NCBI GenBank assembly: GCA_020086605.1
Contig: JACBWW010000047.1
Coordinates: 1,146,414 to 1,210,413, forward strand
Source of the DNA: Lanius collurio
Taxonomy: Eukaryota; Chordata; Aves; Passeriformes; Laniidae
Length of the DNA: 64,000 bases
Direction: 5' to 3'
Position numbers and translations under genes: made by a program. Below, piece by piece: positions 37,868-49,431 of the stretch. The notes under the pieces are model-generated. The model saw only the letters and a list, made by a program, of their open reading frames with translations, was not told where the DNA came from and ran no database searches. Each line of letters starts with the position of its first letter. Within the stretch, counting starts at the first letter, position 1.

Positions 37868-38710
37868 AACGCAGTCCAGCACATGGACATTGTCTTGAAT
37901 TTGTACTTGTTTTAAAGAATTTTCCATCCAAAATTGGACATGGACTGGGAAAGTCAGTTTCTTTTTCCAGTTCTTATTAAGGAAAGTCCTGTTTCTTTCT
38001 CTGCTTCTTACGATTCCCTTACCCACTGCTCTCAAAATTTCTTGCTCAGATTGCCCATCTCCAGGAGTCACTGCTAAAACACAACCTTAAAAGAGTCAAA
38101 TCAGAACTTCCCTTGGAGAATGAAGTTCCAGCTGGGTACTTTGTTACTTTGTTTTAGCATAAGCGTTTTGAAAACTGACCTCACTCACTCTCTCTGTCTC
38201 TTCCTCCATTGCTCCTGCTGTTCTGTAGAGGACTGGTCTTCATGCACAGATCACATCCTGCAACAATGATTCCATATTTTCCCAGAAATATTTCTAACTG
38301 AAAACACAAAATTGGAATTTAAGGTGAATTTTATGCAGTTTCTTCTGCATAAAATAATAAAGTATTTTGGATGTTTCCAGTTCATGTAACCATCCTTGAT
38401 AGCTGTTTCTGATGCTGGGCTGTTGCAGGAAAAGTCTTGGATGCCAAAATCTGTCTTGAAGGACACTGAGACAGAGACAAGGTGGTGGACAGAATGGTGA
38501 CCAGCAGCATTCCTTCCCACGTCCTGGCACCACATCCCCATCTTTCTTTTCTTGCAAAACTTGCTGGGACACAATTGATTGCCTGGCTCTTTCTTGTCCC
38601 AGATGTGTACAAGAAATGCTCAATGCTAAAGGGAATTCTCTCCAAATTTTCATGAGCTTCAGCTGTTTTTTGAACTGGTTGTTTTTGTAACCTATTTTAT
38701 TTTTGACTGA

Positions 38711-38760
38711 TGGTGGGTTTGGTTTGTTTTTGAGGGTTTTTTTGTGGTTTTGTTTTTGTA
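38711..38760 (+). repeat. G/T-rich low-complexity tract
   Basis: Runs of T are interrupted by G (GGTTT, GTTTTT, GAGGG). It is simple low-complexity DNA similar to 6365-6438 and 42488-42532. Confidence 0.75.
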
Positions 38761-41063
38761 ACCAGGCAAAACTCTTCATTGTCAATGAAAGGCATAGAAG
38801 ATTGGGACAATGGCCATGAGGAGGTACCTAAGAGGAAGCTTCCTTTTAGTCTGATGTTCAGTCAATTTCTATTCTAAACTTTGGAATATTTGTGAAAGGT
38901 TTCCTTGAACTGTCCCTTTTTTCTCATTTATCTTTCCAGCAGGAGCAATGCTTCAATTTGCCACCAGGAGCTTTTCCTCTCTTTTTTGTCTTTTCTTGGT
39001 GAGACTCTGCTGTGTTAATTTCCTCTCTCCTTTTCAGTTTGTAGAATAATTCATAATGAAAAGAAGAAGTTGGTCTTTAGCCCAAGAGTTCATTAAAGTA
39101 AAAAGAACATTCTTTTGTTCGGTTTGTACTGATCCTGTGATTAAACTGCCTTTAGTACAGGCAATAAATAACCCTGTTAATTTCGTGTGGGTAATATGAT
39201 GCCTTCAGCATTAAGATACTTTAAATTTCACTTAGTAACAAAGTAAAGCATTGTTCTTTGCCTGAAGCACTGGGATTTAAAATTTGATATTCCATGCTAT
39301 TCTTAGACACTGAAGTGAGACAGGTCAGTTATGTTTTCAGCCCTTGGTCTATTCCATATTCTGGATCTCATATACTGGATGAGTAGAGAACTCCTGGGTT
39401 TGTGCCAGCTCTTACTTCCTATGCTTTTTTTGAGAATCCAGCATGATTGTTAGAGAGTGCTTCAGGTGGATTGAGATGAATCAAGCTTATTTTCCTTTCC
39501 TATGCCAGAATCATGTTTTGTGTGCTTTAATTCTTATTTTTGTCCAATTCCAACCCCCCACCTCCCTTCCCGAGTTATGTTAAACACACCAATCAGTAAA
39601 GTTTATCACCTTCTTTCTGACATGGGAAATTCAAGTTGTCCCAAGAAATCCCAGCAGCTTCAGCAGCTGCTAAAAATTTCCTCCCTCCGAGTGGATCCAG
39701 ATCCCAACATCCATCCTTCTAAAGGTTGCTTTTCAGTAAGGTCACTTGGACGACAATCCCTTGAAGTTCAGCATTCAGGAATTAACACACTCTGGTGGAA
39801 CTCAAGACTCCTGAGGGAGTAGGACATCTCTTGCTCCGTGAGAGTCACTCACAGAAGGGAGCTGCCATTTGGGAGCTGACATTAAACAGCATTCTGACGG
39901 GGCTCCAAGCCAGATGGCTGGGACTACACAGCTGCTTGGAGGGCTGCTCAGTGCGGATCTGAGCAGAGGAAAGGTGCATGAAAATTCAGGCTGCAAACAT
40001 CAGAAAGTTCACTCTTCACTTTTGAGGCAGGTTGGTGGGTTTTGAAACATTACTGGTAAAAGTGGGCTTGAAAATCTCAGGCTGTCATGTGATTTATGGG
40101 GTTACCTTGCCAGCAGAAAATCTCACAGCCTTCCATGTTGTGTTTTTAGGGCTACTGGTTCTTGTCCCTTCTAGAAGAAATAGGTGATATCCTCAAGCAG
40201 GGTTTCAGATGTGATGGCAGCTGAAAAAACAGGGAATGACTCACACTGGGAAATCATGGACTCATTTCAGAACTAGTGACAAAAAAAGAGAAAACTTATC
40301 TAGATGCCGTGACCCTGGGCTGTAACTTTATTCCTGGATAGCAGTTGCCTGTTGTACTCTTGTCTGTTTGAATCAGAGTGAATACCCAGGCTTTGTCCTT
40401 GCCCTATCCTGTTGTTGCCATCTTTTATGGCAACATTGGGAAACAGGATCTTGTGCTCACTGAAACTGCTCATGTAGCTCTTGTTGGGAGCAGAGTCTGG
40501 CCTGTCATGTAGGGAAACAGGGTCCTGCACACTGTTATCAGAGTAAAGGTAAAGGTGACATTGGCCAGCCAAAATCTTATAACTGGCTTGGGTCCTGTTA
40601 TTTCTACCTGGTGCATTACCTTGACTTAGTGCATTATTTCCTAGAAGAACACGTGAGGGAGGATGCCAGGTGATGACAACTGAGGTTGTCCCCTAACCCC
40701 AGTCACTGAGATAAGGAGCTCTCATGATTTGTCATGGGACAAAAGCTGCTTATTTTTGTCAAGATTACTGCTGAGCAGGAAGATAGGAACAGGTTAAATT
40801 CTGATACATGATCTGTTTTTAATTGTTCTTGCTGAGCTGAGAGCAGTGAGACTTTGATGTCAGCATCAAAGGAGTGGAGGGTTGCTCTACCTACTCTGCA
40901 GCAAGGGAAAATTGACATCCTAGTGCTACTTTTCTCTTAAAAAATGAATATACTACCTTCATGTCTGAGAATCCTAAAACAGACATGCCAGAAACTCCTG
41001 GGAGTGGATCCAGTGATTCTCAAGGCTTCTTATTTTGAGCGTGGTAGGGTAATTTCCTGTGGC

Positions 41064-41091
41064 TGTGTATGTATATATATATGTGTGTGTG
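41064..41091. repeat. TG/TA compound microsatellite
   Basis: A TGTGTATG lead is followed by a TA block and a TG block. It is a short dinucleotide repeat, likely polymorphic. Confidence 0.9.
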
Positions 41092-42487
41092 CCTGTACAG
41101 AAACCTCACAAGTCACGTTCTGCCTGAGGGATCTGAGCACAGGAGAGTCTGACATGTCCTATACCAGCCTAGCTGCAGGTGACCTCCCAGGGCAAACCTT
41201 GCTGCTGGTGCAGAGCCAGTGGAGACCCAAGCCCGAGGTGATGGCTGCATGGGGTGCAGGAGCCACGGAGATGCTGGGCTGGGCAGTGCAGGCACTGCCT
41301 CACAGGCCCCAGGTCTGCATGTGCAAGAGGGGCACGTTTGGCCTCTGGCTGCTTCTTTAGTGACTTGCAGGATTTTTGGGACTCGTTCTGTCTCCACTGC
41401 TCAGACCGACCTTCAGCATTTGTAGTTGTCACCTGAATGGCTCCTTGAGCACAAAAGGATCGGGTGCTGTGGCACAGAAAAGCCAGAGAGGGAGTGGAAA
41501 TTGTCATTTCTTTCTAGATGACAAGTGAAATTATCAAAGAGGAAAGAAATGAAGTGAAGGATGAACAAGCAAGTAATAAGAATGATAGGCAAAGGATACT
41601 ATAGAAAGTAATTTAAATCTCGGGCATGTCCACTGGTCATGTACTGTTAAAAAACGATTTTGCACTCTGTAGGTATATTGGGCTTTTTTCACTCTGCCTG
41701 TGAAGCTGATAATGGATTTTGTTTTCTGTGTGTTGTTCTTATATCAAAGGAAAGGAAGAGGTATTTTTATTAAATGCAGCCTTAGTATATTTAATTAGAA
41801 ATAAAGATGGGATAAGGAGCAAAATTTGCATCTAAATTTCTCCAGAATTTGTAAGTTTGAGTGTGACGAGTAGAAATGTCTCTCATTCCTTGTGTCTAAT
41901 TAAAACAGTAAGACTTGCTAATTTGCAAGTGTAAATTTATTACTGTTATGCTGCTTTCCACTAAATTCATTGAAGCCTACTAGTTGGGTTTTCATGTTTA
42001 GCGTATTTGAAAGTAGGAAGGCTTTTAGCAGTTGCAGCATTTTGGCAAAGCTCTCAGGTGGTGACTTTTGTAATTTCAGGGTGTAACACTAGGCAGTCCC
42101 TCTTCAGTTTGCTTCATTTCTAATTGGCACTGCTCTCATGCTGTTTGGGGTTTGTGGTGAACATCGCAGGACAGTGAGGTTGTTCTCAGGCCTAGTTGGT
42201 TTTTGCCTTCCATAACACATGTATGTACCACCTTTTGCAATTTCATGGAATAGAACAGTGGGACAATATAGGATTCTGGGCTTCTGAGAGGTTTTGGAAG
42301 CTTGCTGCCATCAAAGGAGAATAGTATTTGCATGCAGGGAGGCTCAGGAAACTTGTCAGGTAGTGAGCCCTTCATTTGTTTGCTGTTAATGGGCTATTCT
42401 AGGAAGATGTCTAAGCAGGGAGGTCTCTTGGAACCTGTGAATAGGCTTGTTGAAACTACTGCTTCAGTTTGTTTCATTTAACGTGGA

Positions 42488-42532
42488 TTTTTTTTCTTGT
42501 TTTGTTTTGATTTTTTGTGTTGTTGTCTTTTC
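42488..42532 (+). repeat. T/G-rich low-complexity tract
   Basis: TTTTG and TTG units are interspersed with T runs. No associated element was recognised. Confidence 0.75.
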
Positions 42533-43092
42533 TATTAAACTTCAACAGAAATATTCAACAAAGGGTAGGATTTGTATCTCAATTTCTCCAAGGAGAAACT
42601 CAAGAACTACTGCAGGTGTCTGAAGTGTTATATAGCATAAAGTTCTGCACAGGCTTAAAATACCTCTTGGAATCAGCTCTATTCATGACTTGGTAACTTT
42701 TTAAATAAGCCCCTGTGCCAAGGTCTATACTTACTTCTCCTTTTAAGAAAAGTACCAGTTAGAAAGGGCTTGGTTGAACATAGAATGAAGTTTGTCTGCT
42801 AACTCTGCTTTCTTCTGAAATCACTTTTGTTTCCTTCATGTTGTTTGCAGGGGTGTCTCATGGATGTAAAACAGCTGTTCATTAACTTTTGGAGCAAAAC
42901 ATATTCAGAGCAACTGATTCTTAGCTTGATACAGATCTGGGAGCCCCTGAAGGAAGGAAGGATCCAATATTGATTGTATTGCTCTCAGAACAGACCTTCT
43001 TTCCAGTTTCAACCTTTGTACTTTCTGTGTGTTAGATGTTGCAGGAAACCGTAGTAATGCTGATTTTTTTCCTTTTTTTTTTTTTTGTACAG

Positions 43093-43168
43093 ATGATTCA
43101 AGAGAGCAGGGTTCTTATTGAGACGGCAGACACCACTCATGACAAGATTGTTCAGTGCCAGAAAGCAG
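43093..43168 (+). CDS. PLCL1: PLCL1 exon 4
   Basis: This 76-bp exon encodes MIQESRVLIETADTTHDKIV followed by QCQKA plus one base of a split Gly codon. It continues from AYDL of exon 3 and matches the vertebrate PLCL1 sequence at this point. The acceptor is a pyrimidine-rich run ending gtacag; the donor is gtaatc. The 5' border is phase 0 and the 3' border phase 1. The segment looks helical and belongs to the C-terminal region after the C2 domain. Confidence 0.95.
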
Positions 43169-46100
43169 GTAATCCATCTTTATTGAGCAGTTCTGGATGG
43201 AAGATAGGTAATAATGTGCCATAATTTACTTACAGTTTGTGACTAATGTAGCATTTTTCACCTGGATGTAAGTGTGAGCATTCAAGTCTTTCTCTGGCAT
43301 GCTCTACCCTCCTGAAGGCTCATCTTCCAATAGCAATGCAGATGTGAGATCAGACAAAAATACTCAGCTTTCACCTTAGAAGCTATTTTCCCATCTGCTC
43401 TGCAGCTCTGAACTGTCTGACAGCATTTAAATTAGTCAAATGAACCAGAAAGGCATTCAAAAGAGGGAGATGAGAAGGAGTGGTGAATGCACTTCAGTGA
43501 GTGCATTCTCTAGCTCAGTTGTTCCTTTGAGCACAGAGCAGCAAGAGATTTCTATACCCATAGGACCACAACAGTCTTAAATACTATTGTTTCTGATAGG
43601 CATTTTTGGATTTGGCAAGTGATGCAGGCTACAGCCATTTGCTTCTATTAAATATAAATAATGATCAAAACTGCTTTTTTGTAGTTAATACTTTAATTAA
43701 TCTTTTTAATTGGGAGAAATTGGAAGCCATTTCACCAGTAGCATTTAACTGACTTTATGTGGTGCAAGAGCAGAATGGAACCTAGTCTTCACTCTTCAGC
43801 CATGCTGGCATTGTGGTAGCAAAGGGGCAAGTGGCCATGTCTGGCAGGAGGTTGTGGGCCTCATCATTGTGACGTGCCTTGGGTCCTGTGTGTCTGCATA
43901 AGCAGCATAAAAGTTCTCATCCCAAAGTCTTCATCATGTGCAGAGGGTTTAGGAAAGAGACAGTAACAAGAAAATGCAGTACCAGGAGGATGTCTAGATG
44001 GTATAGTTTAAAAGCAGTACTTTGCACTAAACTATGCAGACTCTCAGCAGCATCTCTGTGCACCTTTCTGCACAGCTTGATCTGTGCACAGAGAGAAGAA
44101 CCCACAATGTTTCCCTGGGCACTGGAGTCTTTGTGAGCAGGAGATGTGTATAGAAAATACCATGCAGTACCATGCTACCACACTGATTGAAATTCAGAGT
44201 TTCATATAGTTCCCCTCTCCTTATTTCCTTCCCCCTGGAAAAAGAGAAATTTTTCAAGAGTGTTCAATTTCCTGCTGCATCCGCTTATATTTTCATTTTT
44301 GTTTGCTTTATTAGCCTTAAATTTTCTGATTGAGAAGGCAGCTGGAGAGACATGAAGCACTTCTCTGAAACCACAGGATTTAGAGAAAGGAAAGGACTAG
44401 GAGAGAGTATCCCTCCTCCTGCTCAAATGCCAGTTAATTTGTTGCAAATGCTACCCAGGCAAATTTTTGTGTAACACTTTCCATGTGGCAAGAGGAAGCA
44501 CTCAAAAGGTGTCAGAGGTACAATTGCCTGTGACATTGTCCTTTACCCCTCACCACAGTTGTGCTTCCTTTGAACGTGTGTTCTGCCAGACCTCTGCTTC
44601 ATAGCCTGTTGTGGTGTGGGTTCCCTGTGCCACAGGGTCCTGCTGGCTCTCCCAGACTGGTTCTTGTGGGACTGGTTTTGTTGTTGTTTTTTTAATGTGC
44701 AGGCTCGTCCCAATGCACAGTGGTCAGCAGCAGCTTGGAGGACTGACCCTGCTAAATGCTTTCACTGGTGGTGCTGCCTGCAGCCTAACAAATGTTTGTG
44801 GCTCCCTCTCTCTGGGGCAGTGCTGTATCCAAGTTACAGATGGAGAAGTGAGGTCCAGAGGGGAAAAAAAAAACCTAAAAGGATGCTGCATAAAGGCAGG
44901 GCTGTCCACACAGAGCTAAGATCCATTAGCTTTCATGTTTTTTTCCAGGACAAAGCAAATCATTTGAAGATTTTGTTGTACTATTTGAAGTGAAAGGATT
45001 TGTAAGTCAGTTGGCATGAAGCACACCTGCAAGGAAATCTTGCTTGGGGTGCAGTTACTTACTGTTTTCCAAAGGATGTACTGCAGGAACTCCGTTACCC
45101 TAGACAAGCAAAGCCTGTGAGTGGGTGAAGTTTTGGAATATAAACAGTAGAGAGAGAAATCTTGCATTGTGTGGAGTTGAACAGCCTCAGTGTTATTGAG
45201 CTCCTGGAGTCAGTGCAAGAGAAGAAAAAACTATTGTTAGTCTTCCAGGAGTGCTTTGGGCAAGCTGTGCTGAGTGCAAGCCTGCCTTGGACTGTCCTTC
45301 AGCAACCTGCCAAGCATCCTCTGCATCTACCCCGTGCAGAAGTTCTCTCCATTGGCAGTTCTTTGATGTCATCTCAATGAAGCTTGAATTTGTGGGTGAC
45401 GTTTATCCTAAAGTGTTAGGGAAGGGAAAGCTGTGAAACAACTGGAGACAGAGCTTGGTTTGTTCAGCCAGGGTAGGATTCAGATGCTTTGGAGTTATTT
45501 AGTGCCAGTTTGGCCTTTGTAAGGTACAACTTAAAGGAGCACAAGCAGCTCTCTTCCATTTTGTCTCTTAATCCACACCAGACTCAGAGAAAGGTTCATA
45601 CACCATGCAGATCTTGTGAAACTGGTGAGCTGATTGGATACCTTAAGATTTTTAATCTATTCCCAGATTTCCTGAATTCTTGTACCACGCAAAAAATCTG
45701 CAAGTGTTTGCCACAGAAACTAGCATTGAAATTCAACAGGGCTGTGCCTGGAAGTCTAAGTTCTCTGTGCTGCAGGAGTAGCAATCCTGTGATGAGAGTT
45801 CTGTGCTTCTGACATAATCTACCATTGAGAAGTACAAGGGCTTTTCTGTGTGACTGTGATTAAGATTAATGAGGAGATGTGCACTGGAGCCTGCACGTGC
45901 TGTGCTGAACAGGTATCTTCCACATGTGTCAGACAGCCTTCCAAGGTGCAAAGCCATCAGCTCAAGGAGAGTGACAAGCGACTGCCTTTTTGTCACAGTA
46001 TTGGCAGCAGTGCAGGCTGCAGGCAGAAGTGCTGGAGGAGTGTCTGTGCAGAGACCAGTGCTGGTGTGGAACCCCAGGACTGGCAAGAAGAGCCACAAAC

Positions 46101-46307
46101 CAAGTGGAAGCACAGCCCCAAAACTGTACATGACACCTTTATTCTGGAAAATGTTCTCCCAGGATGGAGCCATAAAAGTAAAAGGAGGCAGGGGAAAGCA
46201 CAGAAAGAGGTTGTAGGAAGTCCCAGCTGCAAGACTGAAAATGCTCACTCAACATCTATAGGGAAAATCAGTTGTGCACTGAGTGATGTGTCAATCTGTA
46301 TTTTTAG
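43169..46307 (+). other. PLCL1: PLCL1 intron 4
   Basis: This 3,139-bp phase-1 intron runs from gtaatc to tttttag. Its ORFs, including those on both strands at 45733-46323, show no known domain. No transposon was recognised. Confidence 0.95.
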
Positions 46308-46417
46308 GAATGGAATTCCATGAAGAGCTTCATAACCTTGGGACAAAAGAAGGTTTGAAAGGAAGAAAATTAAGCAAAGCCATTGAGAGTTTTGCATGGA
46401 ATATCACAGTGCTGAAG
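46308..46417 (+). CDS. PLCL1: PLCL1 exon 5
   Basis: This 110-bp exon completes the split Gly codon (G|GA) and reads [20 protein letters not shown], then [16 protein letters not shown], ending before gtaagc. With exon 4 the joined frame is uninterrupted and matches vertebrate PLCL1. The final segment, starting GQGDLL in human, must come from exon 6, which I do not find in the window. The ATG visible near the exon start is internal to the protein. Confidence 0.96.
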
Positions 46418-48182
46418 GTAAGCACAGAAAGTACCACCTCCTGTCTCGTATTAATTTCATAAGTAAACCTTTGCTCTTTTAGCTCCTCTGTTTGTACATC
46501 TTACTAATGCTGAAGCAACATGTTGTTCTTTTTTTAATGGGATGTATTAATTACCCCCACTTATTGATATTTATCAAATATATCCATTACACCTCTGATT
46601 TGGAAGCTGTAAAGGGAATTAATCTAAGCCTGAACAGAAGAGGAAGGATGGCTTGTGGTTTGTATCATCAGGGACATGGCTTTGGTTGTCTATTCTGCCC
46701 CATGCACCCTGAAAGTGACCTGTTCAAGGTCATTGTGTCTCAAAGACTTGTTTTGTAAAATGAGAACTGGAGCATCTCTTTGGGAAGGGGCAGGGCAGGA
46801 GGGACTGTCAAGAAAAAAACATGAGGAATATTGCAGATCCTGCAGGGTTATATGTCCAAAGCTGAGCGCTGTCCAAACAGCTGAAAAGGGGATTTTTCAT
46901 CCCTTCCTGCTGACTGCACAGTGACGTACCTCGGGGTGAAGTGGTTACTCCCTGGGCTTTAGCTGCTGATTCAGCACCAACCAGCCGCAAATTGTCATAG
47001 TAGGACTGAGCCTGGGTGAAAACAGCTATGGACAACCAGAGATGGAAAGAGGAGAGGATTTGGTGCAACCACAGCAGAAGACAAGGAGAGGACCTGAACC
47101 AAGCATTCAGGTTGTTAGCATTCAACTCACACCTTTCACAGCCTTATTTCCCACTTTGCTCTGATAGATCACACTTCCCTTCTCTCTGTCCCTGCTGCTC
47201 CCTTGCTCCAACTCCTGTCTGGCAGCCTCTCCCTGTGACCTCCCAGTGCCTTTCCCTTTGCTGAAAGAGCAAGCCAGTTGATGAAAGGGATTTTTTACTA
47301 AATTCCTCATCAAATATACCCCTAAATGTAGCATACAACAGTGGTAGGAGATGCATGCATCAGCACTGTGCTGGAAAGAGCACTAACATGTCTTGAGCAG
47401 GCGAGGGAAAAAGGAGTTGGGAACAGAGGGGCTGAAGAGCAAAAGTGTGTGGGAGAGGCCATTGGTGGTAGAGAAATGTTAGAGAAGACCTGGGAGACCT
47501 GTGGTTTCTTGCATACCTTGATTCACTGTGAGAGAGTGGAAAAGTGAGTAATGGAGTCAGTGTCAGCTCAGTTAATGGGACCTCTGATGAAAAGTCAACC
47601 AGTTCAAACTTACAGACTTAAATAGACAACCTATTCCACACAGAGCAATTGCAGTTAGTAGCTAGAGTCCCTGCCTCCCAAAAAAAGCACACTAGGAAGT
47701 TCTGAACATTAATCTGAATACCTTTAGCTGTGTTACCTGATCTCACGATCAGAGTCACTCTAAATGGCTTCATTTTTTTAGATGTTTGTCAAATGTGAAG
47801 TTTGTACCTCTGAGGGTGGCCTATGATTAATGAAGGTACAAATAGGGTATCAGAGAAACATCTTCCATGAAAAATAATTGCTGCCTAGCATATATTGTCA
47901 ACATACTGAAGAGTTTTTAAAACATCTAGTCAAGGTCAAGGAATAATTTACTTGTTTCATTTATAAGCCACAACTTCTTTTCTACCTTGCTCACACAATA
48001 AAATATTAACAGAATTTGTGACAACTATCCATGAAATGCACATGAAACACTTTTTCATTTTGACTGAAGTCCAACTCAGGAATGACATTAGGAAACTGGG
48101 AATGAAGTTGTGCCTTGGGTGTGAAGTTATGCCTCAGGTATCTCTGATATGAGACCATTAGTAATTGTTTTAATGTGTAATC

Positions 48183-48200
48183 TTTTTTTTTTTTTTTTTT
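48183..48200 (+). repeat. T18 homopolymer
   Basis: An uninterrupted T run in intron 5. On the minus strand it would be a poly-A stretch, but no retrocopy body is recognisable beside it. Confidence 0.9.
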
Positions 48201-49406
48201 AATTCTTCCCCTTAAATAATCCTGTCTTTCAGTGATCCTGCCCATAAAAAACCTGCATCTCCTCTTTAGCACTGAGTCCTCTCAGTGCTGGTGAGAGCTA
48301 CTCAGGAGGATTTGGTAGGAAGGGGCTGAAAAACCCTGCCCCACTCAAGCCATAGTTGTCCTCCCTATGTCCAGTAGCAGGGTGGACACTACAAATGTAT
48401 TTCCCTAGATGTTGGTATAGTGTTGTAAGAAAAGGAAACATATATCCCATAACATCCCACAAATACATCAACTGCTTTACATGAGGTGAGGTGAGTGAGT
48501 GGCTGATGAGAGAAAGCCTCTTTGTGTGCTCGGGGTTGTTGGAGGCAATTACATCATGCAGCAGGAGTCAGTTTATGTGAGGTGCCCGTGAGCAACAGCA
48601 GGTATTATGTTGTGCTTGTGCTGTGAACTGATTAATAGTCTTTTCCTAGGCTAGTGAAGCCAAGGCATATTTAATTAATGTGTTTCTTTATAAATACTCA
48701 TTGCAATAGTTAAGCTTTGAATAAAAGAGGAGATGCAATAAGAAATTGCCACTGGCAAAATCATTAAATAGCTACAGAGTGCAAGATTAAAGTGTATTTT
48801 ATAAAAATCCTACCTGTGGACATTCCTCATGTTTAAAAATGCCCTGAGGTATTTTTAAGAGGTGAATCAAAATAGTATGTCATTTTCTTCCTTAGTTTAT
48901 ATAAACTTAATTACATATTAGTAATACCCACTATAAGGACAAACTGTTTGCCAGAAGGTTAAAATGTCACTAAGAACATGGATATTATAACTTGGTGACA
49001 GTCTAACAAGTCAGCTTTGATATCAATATTTATAAAATGTCACATCTTCCTCTTTGGTTCCATGTTGTGTAGAACACTGTCAGGCTCGCAGTCAGTAATA
49101 CTGAGAGGCATAACTTAAGCACACTAGACAGAAGAATCATGCTCTCACAGCAATATTATAGGAAAGGTTATGATCCCAAATTTAGTCTCACTTTAATTTT
49201 TATTTCCGTGCAGCACCAGCTTTGTGTCTTCATTTTCCTCTGTATTTGAGCACAGTAGAATGCAAAGGTGGCAAAAGAAATTTTGTGTTTACCACCGCAC
49301 AGGGACCATGGTGTTAGGAACCTTTCATTTCACCCTACCAGGCACACAAAGCTGCTCAGCTAAGGCAGCTGTTCTGGTCTGACCCTCCCTTGTCACAGAA
49401 GGTCGT

Positions 49407-49431
49407 GATTCATTTTCACGATTCATTTTCA
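49407..49431. repeat. 13-bp tandem duplication
   Basis: GATTCATTTTCA occurs at 49407 and 49420, a 13-bp period. It is local slippage. Confidence 0.8.

Larger units (their letters stand above)
33547..43092 (+). other. PLCL1: PLCL1 intron 3
   Basis: This 9,546-bp phase-0 intron runs from gtaggc to a long T tract and gtacag. It holds an AT palindrome (37100-37120), a CRE core (37860-37867), GT-rich tracts (38711-38760, 42488-42532) and a TA/TG microsatellite (41064-41091). Otherwise I see no gene, and its ORFs (for example 38294-38785 minus) have no recognisable domains. Confidence 0.95.

Noticed and set aside
38294..38785. 163-codon minus-strand open frame in intron 3
   Set aside because: Low-complexity start, no domain, several overlapping frames; chance ORF.
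44949..44993. Candidate PLCL1 coding text (a DKANHLKIL-like reading)
   Set aside because: It lies upstream of exon 5 and lacks the conserved GQGDLL/NAKNEA residues; chance similarity.
45733..46323. Overlapping 171- and 157-codon frames on opposite strands in intron 4
   Set aside because: Neither has a known domain; mutual shadowing; intronic position.
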